Numbered from the stretch's first letter, positions 13,815 through 22,726 are shown. The stretch: DNA of 25,395 bases from TMED27 sp964351195 (GCA_964351195.1 CAYGNI010000016.1:1-25395); one strand, 5' to 3'. Notes: generated by a model not told the origin, from the sequence alone. Program-made: numbers and translations.

Positions 13815-15728
13815 TTAGTGAGTTTTAAGCCCCTTCTCCATAAATTCTGCCATGCGTTTGACGAAGCCGGCAGGGTCTTTGACGGGTTCGCCCTGGATGA
13901 TTTTGGCCTGGTCGAAGAGGAGCTGCGTGGCATCGGCGAAGTCTTGTGAATTTGTATCTAGGGATTCCAGTTTTTTAATCAAAGTGTGATCGGCATTGAT
14001 TTCCAAAACGGGTTTTGAACCGCCTGCGTAATTCTGATGAATTTTGAGCACGCGCTCCATGTTCATGTCCACACCCGCATCGCTGGCGACGAGGCAAACG
14101 GGGGAGCTGGTGAGGCGTTTGGAGATACGCACGGTTTCAACATCATCCGCCAGAATTTTGCGCATTTTTTCGATGGCGGCGGTGGGCGTTTCTTCTTTTT
14201 TCTCGTCTGGCTTTTCGTCTTTGTCTTGTGTTTCATCGAAGTCGATGTCGCCTTTGGTAACGGATTTAAAAGGCTTGCCGTCGAACTCGGTGGCGCTTTG
14301 CAGCCAGAAATCATCGATCGTATCGGTGAAGAAGAGAACCTCAATGCCTTTGGCTTTGAAGCCTTCGATTTGCGGGGAGTTTTTTAAGGATTCCAAATTT
14401 TCGCCGCTGAGGTAGTAAATTTCTTTTTGGCTGTCTTTCATGCGTTCCACATATTCGGCCAAAGAAGTGAATTTCTCGCCGTTATCGTGCGTGGAATAAA
14501 AGCGGCAGAATTTGAAAATCGCCTCGCGGTGTTCGGGCGCATCGTAGAGGCCTTCCTTAATCGCCGCGCCGAATTGGCCCCAAAAGGCAATAAAGCCCGG
14601 CCAGTCATCGCGGCTGAGCTTGTCGAGGTCGCTGAGGATGCGTTTTGTCATCGCGGTGCGGATTTTTGTAATAACCGGGTTATATTGCAGGCTCTCGCGC
14701 GAGATGTTCAAAGGGAGGTCTTCGCTGTCGATCACACCGCGGACAAAGCGCAGCCAAGGATAAGTCAGCCCTTCGACGTTATCCGAAATAAAGACTTTGC
14801 GCACATAAAGCTTTAGCGCATTTTTGCGCGACGGATCATAAAGATCCCACGGGCGCATGGTCGGGATATAGAGCAGGGCGGTAAACTCAATTTTACCTTC
14901 GGCGCGCCAATGCGATGTGAGAAGCGGTTCGTCAAAACCGTGGGTCAGGTGCTTATAAAAACCGATATATTCGTCTTTGGTGATGTCGTTTTTATTGCGC
15001 GTCCAAATGGCGGCGGCGGAATTGATGGGCTGGCCTTCGCCTTTGTCTGTGTCTTGGGGGAGCCCTAAGAAAATTTTTACGCCGATATGATCGGAATAGG
15101 TTTCGATGGTTTGTTTGATTTTTTCATCAATCAGGAATTCGACGCCTTCGTCCTTGATGTCAAGAATGACGGCCGTGCCGCGTTCGCCGTCCAATTGGGT
15201 GGCTTCCTCGCTTGTTGCTTTGCGCACGCTAAAACCGTTCGCGCCATCGGATTCCCATATGTTGGTGGTTTTTGTTCCGGCTTTGCGGCTAATCACTTTG
15301 ACGTGGCTGGCGACCATGTATGAAGCATAAAACCCGACGCCGAACTGGCCGATAAGGCTTAGCGGGTCTTTGGATTTTTTGGCGGCTTCCATGATTTTGG
15401 CTGTGCCCGATTTTGCAATCGTGCCCAGATGATCGGCGAGGTCTTTTGCGCTCATGCCGATGCCGTTATCAAGCACGGTGAGGGTGCGCGCATCGGTGTC
15501 TTTGGCGATGTGAATGCGGAAGTTTGGATTGTCGGAAATCAAATCCGGTTTTTCAATCGCATCATAGCGCAGGCGATCACATGCGTCGGCGGCGTTGGAG
15601 ACCAGCTCGCGCAGGAATACGTCATGATTGGTGTAGAGTGCATTGGCGACAATATCGAGCAGCCGCGCAACATCGGCGCTGAAATTTTGTGTTTCGGGGA
15701 ATTTATCTTTTTTAGCTGCGGTGCTCAT
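13815..15728 (-). CDS. htpG: HSP90-family chaperone HtpG
   Basis: The product is a 637-residue bacterial Hsp90, a cytosolic ATP-dependent chaperone dimer. The N-terminal GHKL ATPase shows RELVSNAADACD (40-51) with the catalytic Glu and the Mg-binding Asn, DNGIGM (87-92), and GQFGVGFYASYM (127-138). The middle domain includes NISRESLQYN. An acidic/lysine linker (DKDEKPDEKKEE) precedes the C-terminal dimerisation part. I prefer ATG 15728 because AAGGA is 7 nt upstream of it, whereas the in-frame ATG at 15734 directly abuts that site. It follows pdxH by 12 nt and is likely co-transcribed. It ends 1 nt from a convergent gene. Confidence 0.96.
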   Translation of the reverse strand: MSTAAKKDKFPETQNFSADVARLLDIVANALYTNHDVFLRELVSNAADACDRLRYDAIEKPDLISDNPNFRIHIAKDTDARTLTVLDNGIGMSAKDLADHLGTIAKSGTAKIMEAAKKSKDPLSLIGQFGVGFYASYMVASHVKVISRKAGTKTTNIWESDGANGFSVRKATSEEATQLDGERGTAVILDIKDEGVEFLIDEKIKQTIETYSDHIGVKIFLGLPQDTDKGEGQPINSAAAIWTRNKNDITKDEYIGFYKHLTHGFDEPLLTSHWRAEGKIEFTALLYIPTMRPWDLYDPSRKNALKLYVRKVFISDNVEGLTYPWLRFVRGVIDSEDLPLNISRESLQYNPVITKIRTAMTKRILSDLDKLSRDDWPGFIAFWGQFGAAIKEGLYDAPEHREAIFKFCRFYSTHDNGEKFTSLAEYVERMKDSQKEIYYLSGENLESLKNSPQIEGFKAKGIEVLFFTDTIDDFWLQSATEFDGKPFKSVTKGDIDFDETQDKDEKPDEKKEETPTAAIEKMRKILADDVETVRISKRLTSSPVCLVASDAGVDMNMERVLKIHQNYAGGSKPVLEINADHTLIKKLESLDTNSQDFADATQLLFDQAKIIQGEPVKDPAGFVKRMAEFMEKGLKTH

Positions 15729-15740
15729 ATTCATTTCCTT

Positions 15741-16346
15741 TTAAGGACAAAGCCATGTGGCGGTCCAGGCATCGCCGTTTTTTGTATACACAAACCGGGT
15801 GTGCAAACGGTCTTCGTGTGCGATCCAGAACTCCATGCTTTGCGGGATGAGGCGATAGCCCTGCCAGTAGGGCGGTCTTGGGATGTTATCGGAGCCTGCA
15901 AATTCCTGCTCGTATTTTTTAACCGCAGCTTCCATGTCTTCGCGCTTTTCGAAGGGGCGTGATTGCTGCGAGGCCCACGCGCCGATTTGACGTTCTATAG
16001 AACGCGTAGCGAAATACGCATCGCTTTCTTCGGGTAAGGTTTCGATGATGTGTCCTTGGATGCGGATTTGCTTGCGTGTGGATTTCCAATAAAAGCACAT
16101 CGCGCCTTTGGGGTTGTTTTTTATGTCTTGGCCTTTGTGGCTTTGTGCATTTGTATGGAACTTAAAGCCCTTCTCATGCATTTCCTTAACCAGGACCATT
16201 CGATTGCTGGGGGTTCCTTGTGTATCGCATGTGGCAAGGCACACGGCCTCAGGGTCGTTGAGTTCAGTTTTTTCTGCTTCTTCATACCATTGTTTACACA
16301 AGGCTATGGGGTCTTTTCCAAACTGATCAAAAATTTCTTGCGACAT
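15741..16346 (-). CDS. pdxH: pyridoxamine/pyridoxine 5'-phosphate oxidase
   Basis: The 201-residue FMN enzyme oxidises PNP/PMP to pyridoxal 5'-phosphate in the last step of PLP synthesis and salvage. Motifs are PSNRMVLVKE (46-55), RKQIRIQGHIE-like segment (91-101), IGAWASQQS (121-129) and RPPYWQGYRLIPQSMEFW (157-174). The substrate loop RLHTRFVY (180-187) has T where RLHDR is usual, and the normal C-terminal RLxP is WLCP, so the product is a somewhat divergent member. It is the first gene of a likely pdxH-htpG operon and is divergent from the 17 kDa antigen gene over a 122-nt spacer. Confidence 0.94.
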   Translation of the reverse strand: MSQEIFDQFGKDPIALCKQWYEEAEKTELNDPEAVCLATCDTQGTPSNRMVLVKEMHEKGFKFHTNAQSHKGQDIKNNPKGAMCFYWKSTRKQIRIQGHIIETLPEESDAYFATRSIERQIGAWASQQSRPFEKREDMEAAVKKYEQEFAGSDNIPRPPYWQGYRLIPQSMEFWIAHEDRLHTRFVYTKNGDAWTATWLCP

Positions 16347-16468
16347 ATTATACTTTTTTCGAATGTTCTGGCTTGTTCATGCGTATATCATTTGCGCAGT
16401 CTTGTTTAAGATATAAACTGGGTGCACAGAATCGCAAGAGCGATATCAGTAATAAGGAAGGATTTTTT

Positions 16469-16945
16469 ATGAAGACTTTATTTTTAATACCCTTGGTGCT
16501 GGCGGCATTTAGCATGACAGCATGTGAAACTGTTCAAAACAGCGGCAACAAAGAAAAAATTGGCGGCGTGAGCGGCGCTGTTCTTGGTGGCCTGGCCGGG
16601 TCTCAAGTTGGCGGCGGAAGCGGGCGTTTATGGACGACCGGTGCCGGTGTTCTTATCGGCGCGGTTTTGGGTAGCGAGGTTGGCCGTTCTTTGGATAAAG
16701 CCGATATGGCTTATGCAAGAGAAGCAAACCAGCGCGCTTACAGTGCCCCTGTGGGTGAAACGATTTCATGGAACAACCCTGATAGCGGGAATTACGGAAC
16801 CGTGACACCGACTCGTGACGGTTACAGTACGAATAACCGTTATTGCCGTGAATATGAGCAAGAGATTTTTGTAGGCGGACGCCGTGAGACTGGCGTTGGC
16901 ACTGCGTGTCAGAATCAAGATGGTTCATGGGAGATTGTGAATTAA
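16469..16945 (+). CDS. 17 kDa surface-antigen-like lipoprotein with glycine zipper
   Basis: The 158-residue lipoprotein starts at ATG 16469, with AAGGAAGGA 6 nt upstream. The signal MKTLFLIPLVLAAFSMTAC ends in a lipobox with C19. Residues 31-75 form a glycine-zipper two-helix segment (GAVLGGLAGSQVGGG and GAGVLIGAVLGSEVG). The C-terminal part has YCREYEQE (125-132) and ETGVGTACQNQDGSWEIV (140-157), the pattern of the Rickettsia 17 kDa antigen (RT0821/Lpp0805) family. Such proteins sit in the outer membrane or periplasm; their function is poorly known. A hairpin terminator follows directly. Confidence 0.92.
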   Translation: MKTLFLIPLVLAAFSMTACETVQNSGNKEKIGGVSGAVLGGLAGSQVGGGSGRLWTTGAGVLIGAVLGSEVGRSLDKADMAYAREANQRAYSAPVGETISWNNPDSGNYGTVTPTRDGYSTNNRYCREYEQEIFVGGRRETGVGTACQNQDGSWEIVN

Positions 16946-16966
16946 TCGCCTGACATTAAATATTTT

Positions 16967-16998
16967 AAAAAGCCGCGCCGTTGTGTGCGGCTTTTTTT
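16967..16998. terminator. probable bidirectional rho-independent terminator
   Basis: AAAAAGCCGC (16967-16976) pairs perfectly with GCGGCTTTTT (16987-16996) around a 10-nt loop, followed by a T run to 16998. On the minus strand the hairpin is followed by TTTTTAAAATATTT. It can therefore serve the 17 kDa antigen gene and, in reverse, the 447-residue gene whose stop codon lies inside the T run. Confidence 0.88.
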
Positions 16999-18340
16999 AT
17001 TTTAGCGTTGTGAGCGATTTTGCAGCCTGCATGGTTTGTGGGTTTCGTTGCAAAAGCCCTATGATTGTTTCAATGTCGGGTGTCTGGTCTTTTCGTTTCA
17101 AGTCGATAATGTCTTTATGAAGGTTTTTGACATGCTCCCAACGGAATGTTTGCAGCGCAGTGTAAAATGCATTTGAGGCGTTTGTTATGTTATCATCATT
17201 TGAAGCATCAGAGGTGATGGCTGCGCTGGCTTCGAGGAGTGCGGGTGCGCACCAGCCAATCGGTATTCCGTTCAGTAGTTCTTCACATTGTTTTTTTGCC
17301 GCGCGTGGCAGTTTGTCGGTTTTTAACGCGCTGCCTTCGTGGATGAGTTTTTCGAATTTTTGTTCGCAGACTTTTGTATGCAATCTTTGCTGTGTTTCAG
17401 TGTCTGCGAAGGCATTGAATTCAGGAAGGCTGGTGGATGATGCAGGCTCTATGTTCAAGATTTCCGCGATGAGGTACGCGGTGGAGCGGTTGAATACGCT
17501 TTCGCTGGTATAGGCGGCGGCGCCCAGAATTTCTTTGGGTTCGGCGTTGCTCCATACCATTTCTATGGCAGGTTCGATAAAGCTATCCCATTGGCGGGTG
17601 ATGCTTTCATCACAGGTGAGGGCTATTTCCTGCGTCATGTCTTGGGCTTGCTGGAATGCGGTTGTTCTATCTGTTTTCTGACTCGCCATTTCTTCGTAGA
17701 CAACTTTTGTCATGTCGAGCGTTAGGGGGTAGGGGTTATCTTCGGGGGTGATACCTATGATAGGTTTAAAAATATCGGTCGTGTATTTTTTGGCCTGACC
17801 GATTATGGCACCGTTACGGCCGGAAATCTCCAGATAGAGCGCGGTGAAAACATAACCAAGCATATTCTGAAAGGGGAGCGTCAAACCTAATGTTTGCTGC
17901 GTGATGGTCGTTTTGTATGTGGCGGTTTGTGCTTTCTTGTTTTTATTTGTCAGCTCGCCGTAGGCCCTGAGGGTCGAGAAAATACGGGAGTAAACTTCTG
18001 TTTTGGCCTGTTCTTCCTTTTGGTATAAATCGGCATTCACGCAGATGAGAGCGATGGCTTTTTTCTTCGCTAACATATTCACGATATTGGTTTTCTTTGA
18101 TATTGAAAGTCCGATAAATTCTGAAAACCTTGTTGATGTTGGTTCAAAATCCTGAATGGCTTTTAAAAGATCCTGTCCGGCGGGGTGGGCGGCGACTTCG
18201 CCGGATTTGGCCGTGAGGGATTTTTTAAACCCCTTGCCTTCGTATATGACACACACAATAGAAAGGCCGGGGAATTCGCTTTTTAGCTCGCTTGTGATGG
18301 TTGCGCATATGTGCTGTATGATCGCTTTTGCTTGTGTCAT
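16997..18340 (-). CDS. 447-residue cytoplasmic protein of unknown function
   Basis: The long open frame has no signal peptide or membrane span. It is mostly helical and hydrophilic with scattered tryptophans. The N-terminal 110 residues look like a small alpha/beta domain (SIVCVIYEGKGF, KAIALICVNADLY), possibly of a PAS/GAF or receptor type, but no motif is decisive. The rest (about 140-447) is a helical region (for example QEIALTCDESITRQWDSF, ESVFNRSTAYLIAEIL). I recognise no family. It is divergent from fabI over 98 nt and converges with the 17 kDa antigen gene, sharing its terminator. A real gene is supported by length, a clear stop at a terminator and the coherent protein composition. Confidence 0.78.
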   Translation of the reverse strand: MTQAKAIIQHICATITSELKSEFPGLSIVCVIYEGKGFKKSLTAKSGEVAAHPAGQDLLKAIQDFEPTSTRFSEFIGLSISKKTNIVNMLAKKKAIALICVNADLYQKEEQAKTEVYSRIFSTLRAYGELTNKNKKAQTATYKTTITQQTLGLTLPFQNMLGYVFTALYLEISGRNGAIIGQAKKYTTDIFKPIIGITPEDNPYPLTLDMTKVVYEEMASQKTDRTTAFQQAQDMTQEIALTCDESITRQWDSFIEPAIEMVWSNAEPKEILGAAAYTSESVFNRSTAYLIAEILNIEPASSTSLPEFNAFADTETQQRLHTKVCEQKFEKLIHEGSALKTDKLPRAAKKQCEELLNGIPIGWCAPALLEASAAITSDASNDDNITNASNAFYTALQTFRWEHVKNLHKDIIDLKRKDQTPDIETIIGLLQRNPQTMQAAKSLTTLK

Positions 18341-18438
18341 ATCGAATTATAGAACCAAGACCCTAGACGCGGGAAGGGATTTGTGTAGGATATGGGTTTA
18401 ATATCAACCATTAGTTATAAATAAGAATTGAAGACACG

Positions 18439-19293
18439 ATGAATGCAAGTAATGAGTTCCTAAAGGGTAAACGCGGTTTAATCATGGGTGTGGCGAATGA
18501 CCGCTCGATCGCATGGGGGATTGCCAAAGCGGCGAGTGAGGCGGGGGCCGAACTGGCTTTTACGTATCAGGGCGAGGCGCTTGAAAAGCGTGTGCGACCG
18601 CTGGCTGAATCTATCGGTGCCGAGCTTGTTTTGCCGTGTGATGTTACGGATGAGAAAAGCATTGATCATGCGTTTAAGAATATTGCCAATACATGGGGGC
18701 AGATTGACTTTGTTGTTCATGCGATTGCGTTTTCGGACAAAAATGAGCTTGATGGGTTGTATCTGGATACGACGCGCGCGAATTTTACGCGCACGATGGA
18801 TATTTCCGTTTATTCCTTTACGGCGGTGGCGCAGCGCGCTGTGCCGTTGATGAAGGAGGGTGGGTCGCTGGTGACGTTGACCTATTACGGCGCGGAGCAG
18901 GTGATGCCGCATTATAACGTGATGGGCGTGGCGAAAGCGGCGCTTGAGTGTTCGGTGAAGTATCTTGCGGCTGATTTGGGGCCGAAGAATATCCGGGTGA
19001 ATGCAATTTCTGCCGGGCCGATTAAAACATTGGCCGCGAGCGGGATTGGTGATTTCAGATTTATTCTGAAATGGAATGAGCTGAATGCGCCCCTCAAGCG
19101 CAATGTGACGATTGATGATGTGGGCCGCGCCGGGTTGTTTCTGCTTTCTGATCTGGCGAGTGGGGTTACGGGGGAGAATTTGCACGTTGATGCCGGGTAT
19201 CACACGGTCGGGATGTGCAGCGTCGATAGCGCGGCGGAGACAGGCGCTTTGCTGCAATCAATCGCACCGAAAGACAAGGGTGAGGCGGCGTGA
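18439..19293 (+). CDS. fabI: enoyl-[acyl-carrier-protein] reductase (NADH), FabI type
   Basis: A 284-residue short-chain dehydrogenase-like enzyme that reduces the trans-2 double bond of acyl-ACP in the last step of each fatty acid elongation cycle. The FabI variant of the nucleotide-binding motif is GKRGLIMGVANDRSIAWGIA (10-29), which separates it from FabG. CDVTDE (67-72) and the catalytic Y159-x6-K166 (YNVMGVAK) follow, then NAISAGPIKTLAASGI and LHVDAGYH near the end. It overlaps the thioesterase gene by GTGA, so the two are translationally coupled. GAAG lies 5 nt before the ATG. Confidence 0.96.
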   Translation: MNASNEFLKGKRGLIMGVANDRSIAWGIAKAASEAGAELAFTYQGEALEKRVRPLAESIGAELVLPCDVTDEKSIDHAFKNIANTWGQIDFVVHAIAFSDKNELDGLYLDTTRANFTRTMDISVYSFTAVAQRAVPLMKEGGSLVTLTYYGAEQVMPHYNVMGVAKAALECSVKYLAADLGPKNIRVNAISAGPIKTLAASGIGDFRFILKWNELNAPLKRNVTIDDVGRAGLFLLSDLASGVTGENLHVDAGYHTVGMCSVDSAAETGALLQSIAPKDKGEAA

Positions 19294-19751
19294 TCTGGTT
19301 TGAAGATTACACGCTTGATACGCTCCAGAAATTCCGGTCGGCCAATATGGGCACGCATCTGGGGTTTGAATTCACCGAGGTCGGGCCTGATTTCCTAAAA
19401 GGGCGCTTGCCTGTTGATCACCGTACGACACAGCCATTTGGCATTTTGCATGGCGGGGCGAGTTGTGTGCTTTCCGAGACTTTGGGCAGCGTTGCGGCGT
19501 GGATGACGATTGATCCTGAGAAATACCGCGCTGTGGGGCTGGAGATTAACGCCAATCATATCCGCGCGGTCACGGAAGGGTCTGTGATCGGGCATTGCAC
19601 GGCTCTTCATGTGGGGCGGCGCACGCAAGTTTGGCAGACCGATATTACCGAGGAAGCGACCGGCAAGCGCGTGTGTATTTCCCGCATGACGGTGGCGATT
19701 ATCGATCATGGGACATTATCGACACAAAAAGAAGCTGTTCAACTTCGTTAG
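19290..19751 (+). CDS. hotdog-fold acyl-CoA thioesterase, PaaI/YdiI type
   Basis: The 153-residue protein begins at GTG 19290, inside the fabI stop (GTGA overlap). The active-site region QPFGILHGGASCVLSETLGS (48-67) with E63 as probable catalytic residue matches the YdiI/EntH/PaaI group, which hydrolyses aryl- or acyl-CoA thioesters. The later VGLEINANHIRAV segment also fits. Coupling to fabI suggests it acts on fatty acyl or related thioesters, but the substrate is inference. The gene ends in a 4-nt overlap with the convergent unknown gene. Confidence 0.88.
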   Translation: MIWFEDYTLDTLQKFRSANMGTHLGFEFTEVGPDFLKGRLPVDHRTTQPFGILHGGASCVLSETLGSVAAWMTIDPEKYRAVGLEINANHIRAVTEGSVIGHCTALHVGRRTQVWQTDITEEATGKRVCISRMTVAIIDHGTLSTQKEAVQLR

Positions 19752-20521
19752 CCTGCTTCAGCTGTTAAGTGTTTGAGAGTTTCGCATGATGCTGTGAGTC
19801 TCTCTTCGTAACGTTTAGAGAGTCCTTTCAGCCAAAACTGAGAGAATGATTGTTCTTTCCAAGATGCAACCAATCTCCCTTCGTTGGTTGCTTGCCTGCA
19901 TTTTTCTAAAAAGCTTTTTATTGCTGTTTTGTCTATTTCGCCTGAATTTTTGCACGCGACTTTTGAAAAACACGTTCTTAGGTCACCGTAATGGATGTCC
20001 TGAAAGTCTGGTGTTTCATTATCATGCGGTAAGAGATCCAGTACTCTGGAGCCGGGTAAGTTATCAAAAATTCTTGTCTGGTCGTTAAAAACAAGAATTA
20101 TTGAGGGATCGTATGCCACCGGCATTCCATCAGGGAAGCCGTTTGCGGCTGAGCCACAATAAATCAAATTTTTTTTGTGCCCGTATATATCAATAAGTTC
20201 AATGCCGGCTTCTAAAATCTTGTCATATACGTGTGTTGCTTCTGATCTTCTCCTGACCAGATGTCCGCCTTGTTGTATGTCGACTCTGTAAGCGCCAGCC
20301 CTTATAGATCCCAATGGCCGCAGGAAGTTTTCATGACGAAAAGCAGGGTATTTAGTGGCATCTTGTATTCGAAGATTAAAACCGAAAGGGGTGCAAAAAA
20401 CAATATTTGCATGGCCACTGTGAAATTCTCTTTTAAGAGGTATTGGAAAACCAAGCATTTCAAAGACTTCGCGGAGGGCTTTTGCGTCGTCTGGCTTGTA
20501 TTGATCTAGCAAATCAGGCAT
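19748..20521 (-). CDS. AT-rich gene for a 257-residue protein of unknown function
   Basis: The product has no signal peptide. It contains a striking segment FHSGHANIVFCTPFGFNLRI (33-52) and YDPSIILVFNDQ (137-148); the mix of strands and conserved-looking His/Arg/Asp residues suggests an enzyme-like domain, and a distant nucleotidyltransferase or kinase-like fold is conceivable but unsupported. I recognise no family. Sampled stretches (for example 19861-19980 and 20161-20220) have 30-38% G+C by hand count, clearly below flanking fabI and esterase genes, which may mean recent acquisition. It converges on the thioesterase gene with a 4-nt overlap and is divergent from the esterase gene. Confidence 0.72.
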   Translation of the reverse strand: MPDLLDQYKPDDAKALREVFEMLGFPIPLKREFHSGHANIVFCTPFGFNLRIQDATKYPAFRHENFLRPLGSIRAGAYRVDIQQGGHLVRRRSEATHVYDKILEAGIELIDIYGHKKNLIYCGSAANGFPDGMPVAYDPSIILVFNDQTRIFDNLPGSRVLDLLPHDNETPDFQDIHYGDLRTCFSKVACKNSGEIDKTAIKSFLEKCRQATNEGRLVASWKEQSFSQFWLKGLSKRYEERLTASCETLKHLTAEAG

Positions 20522-20602
20522 GGCATCTTATATTAAAATGTTTAATATTATGTCAATAATCTTCATGTGGAAACATGACTACTGGGATGATATGTCTTAT
20601 GA

Positions 20603-21472
20603 ATGAGCTATTTTAAATCTATATTTCCTACTTTGGCAGCCCTTGCGCTGGGCGCATGTTCGCAGCTCAGCTTTGCTGTGGTGAATGCGCCTGCTTATGT
20701 TGACGGCATTAAGATGGTTATGGGTGTGCCGTATGGCACGAGGCCGCAACAAAATCTCGACCTTTATATTCCAGAGAGTGAAAACGCGGACGCACTTCCC
20801 GTTGTTGTGTTTTTTCACGGTGGGCGCTGGACGGAGGGCAATACGGGTCTTTATAAATTTGTCGGCTCGCGCTTAGCGAAGGCGGGGTATCTGGTTGTTC
20901 TTCCTAACTACCGTAAATATCCGGATGTGAAATTCCCGGAGATGATGGAAGATCCGGCCAAGGCTGTGGCATGGGTGGCGGATAACATTGGCGAATATGG
21001 CGGCGATGCGGGTAGTATTCAGCTGATGGGACATTCATCGGGGGCGCATATGGGGGCGCTGTTGGCGGCGGATGAGCGGTATTTGGCGGCGCAGGGTAAA
21101 GACAGGGGGCTTATCAAGAGCTTTGTTGGTTTGGCGGGGCCGTATCATTTCACGCCGGATGAGGATGATTTGATTGATATGTTTGGTCCTGAGTCCGAAT
21201 ATCCGCAGATGCAGCTCGGCACGTTTATTGATGCGGATGACCCGCCGATGCTGTTGCTGTGGGGCGAGAAGGATGACCTGGTCGGGATTATCAATATCGA
21301 GAACACGATTGCGGCGGCGGAAGGCCGGGGCTTTAAACCGCGCATCACGGCCAAAACCTATCCCAGCCTTGATCACACAGGGATCATGAGCGCCTTTACC
21401 TGGGTGTTTGAAAAGAAATCAAGCGTTGTGAGCGATGTTCTGGAGTTTTTGAAGCGGCATGAAAATAATTAA
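20603..21472 (+). CDS. lipoprotein alpha/beta hydrolase (esterase-like)
   Basis: The 289-residue protein has a lipoprotein signal (MSYFKSIFPTLAALALGAC, C19). The catalytic domain shows the oxyanion motif FFHGGRW (70-76), nucleophile elbow GHSSG (143-147) with S145, D224 or D225 in GEKDD as acid, and H258 in LDHTG as base, the layout of the BD-FAE/carboxylesterase-like family. It would act on an ester while anchored to a membrane outside the cytoplasm. The substrate is unknown. The site before the ATG is weak (GGGAT about 14 nt away), so the start is set mainly by the signal peptide. It precedes aroC by 53 nt. Confidence 0.87.
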   Translation: MSYFKSIFPTLAALALGACSQLSFAVVNAPAYVDGIKMVMGVPYGTRPQQNLDLYIPESENADALPVVVFFHGGRWTEGNTGLYKFVGSRLAKAGYLVVLPNYRKYPDVKFPEMMEDPAKAVAWVADNIGEYGGDAGSIQLMGHSSGAHMGALLAADERYLAAQGKDRGLIKSFVGLAGPYHFTPDEDDLIDMFGPESEYPQMQLGTFIDADDPPMLLLWGEKDDLVGIINIENTIAAAEGRGFKPRITAKTYPSLDHTGIMSAFTWVFEKKSSVVSDVLEFLKRHENN

Positions 21473-21525
21473 TGTCCTGCTTCTTTCTTCTGTAATCTTT
21501 TAAGTCATTGTGTTTAAATAGCATT

Positions 21526-22599
21526 ATGTCAGGCAATCGATTTGGTACATTGTTTCAATATACGACGTTCGGGGAGAGCCACGGCCCGGCGATCGGCTGC
21601 GTGGTGGATGGCGTTCCGCCGCGTATTCCGCTGGATGAAGCGTATATTCAGGGGTTTCTTGATAAGCGCAAACCGGGGCAAAGCCGCCATACGACGCAGC
21701 GCAAGGAGCCTGATACAGTCGAAATCCTGTCAGGCGTCTTTGAAGGGCAGACGACAGGCGCGCCGATTGGGCTTTTGATCCGTAACCAGGATCAGAAATC
21801 CAAGGATTACGGCGATATTAAGGATAAATTCCGCCCCGGCCATGCGGATTTCACCTATCACGAAAAATACGGTATTCGCGATTATCGCGGCGGCGGGCGT
21901 TCATCTGCGCGCGAGACGGCGATGCGCGTGGCGGCGGGCGCTGTGGCGCGGCGCATGCTTGAGGCGCAAATTAGCAAGAAGGTCAAAATTCGTGCTGCTG
22001 TGGTGCAGGTCGGCACGGAAACAATTGAGCGTAAGAACTGGGATTGGAAACAGGTCGAGAAAAACCCGCTGTGGCTGCCTGATGCTAAAGCCGTGGAGCG
22101 GATTGAGGACTATCTTGATGGCGTACGCAAAGCAGGCTCCAGCGCGGGCGCGCTTGTTGAAGTGCATGCTAGCGGCATTCCTGCGGGGCTTGGCGCGCCT
22201 GTCTATGACAAGCTGGATGCGGATTTGGCGAAAGCGATGATGAGCATCAATGCGGTGAAGGCTGTTGAGATTGGCGCGGGGTTTGAGGCCGTTGCTCTTT
22301 CAGGGCAGGACAACGCGGACGAAATCCGCAAAGGAAAGACATTCACCTCGAATAATGCGGGCGGCATTCTTGGCGGAATTTCATCGGGGCAGGATATTGT
22401 TGTGCGCGTCGCGTTCAAGCCGACAAGCTCTATTCTCACGCCCGTTAAAACGATTGATAAAAAGGGCAAGGAAACCGACATTGTCACCAAAGGCCGTCAT
22501 GATCCTTGCGTCGGCCTTCGCGGCACGCCTGTGGTTGAGGCGATGATGGCGTGTGTTCTAGCCGATCACTGGTTAAGACATAAGGCACAGTGTCTTTAG
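21526..22599 (+). CDS. aroC: chorismate synthase
   Basis: The 357-residue FMN-dependent enzyme converts EPSP to chorismate at the end of the shikimate pathway. Signatures are FGESHGPAIG (15-24), RPGHADFTYHEKYGIRDYRG (103-122), GGRSSARET (123-131) and, near the end, KGRHDPCVGLRGTPVVEAM. ATG 21526 (MSGNRFGTLF) is the usual family start; an upstream in-frame TTG is not needed. No clear ribosome binding site is seen. The gene is followed by a 177-nt gap full of repeats. Confidence 0.97.
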   Translation: MSGNRFGTLFQYTTFGESHGPAIGCVVDGVPPRIPLDEAYIQGFLDKRKPGQSRHTTQRKEPDTVEILSGVFEGQTTGAPIGLLIRNQDQKSKDYGDIKDKFRPGHADFTYHEKYGIRDYRGGGRSSARETAMRVAAGAVARRMLEAQISKKVKIRAAVVQVGTETIERKNWDWKQVEKNPLWLPDAKAVERIEDYLDGVRKAGSSAGALVEVHASGIPAGLGAPVYDKLDADLAKAMMSINAVKAVEIGAGFEAVALSGQDNADEIRKGKTFTSNNAGGILGGISSGQDIVVRVAFKPTSSILTPVKTIDKKGKETDIVTKGRHDPCVGLRGTPVVEAMMACVLADHWLRHKAQCL

Positions 22600-22603
22600 T
22601 TTT

Positions 22604-22640
22604 TTACCACGAAGGCACTAAGTTTCACTAAGATATATTC
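22604..22640. repeat. CAC(G/T)AAG repeat arm, second copy
   Basis: TTACCACGAAG, GCACTAAG and TTTCACTAAG, followed by ATATATTC, matches the left arm of the element at 561-595 in order, total length and trailing AAGATAT. A weak partner GTGGT is at 22761-22765, so the right arm is largely missing or worn. Confidence 0.65.
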
Positions 22641-22643
22641 CTG

Positions 22644-22726
22644 CGTCATTGCTAGCGAAGCGAAGCAATCCAGAGCCCTAAGTACAATTTTTAGATTGCT
22701 TCGTCACTCCGTTCCTCGCAATGACG
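22644..22726. repeat. long intergenic hairpin of GTCATTGC...GAAGCAATC type
   Basis: CGTCATTGCTAGCGAAGCG...AAGCAATC (22644-22670) faces its inverted copy at 22694-22726 (reverse complement CGTCATTGCGAGGAACGG...GAAGCAATC). Such GTCATTGCGAG...GAAGCAATCC repeats are common between genes in some Alphaproteobacteria and other bacteria. It may also terminate aroC. No gene is evident in 22600-22776. Confidence 0.82.

Noticed and set aside
18478..19257. 259-residue open frame opposite fabI
   Set aside because: Antisense shadow of a gene with unmistakable FabI motifs; composition rich in Arg, His and Ile-Arg runs.
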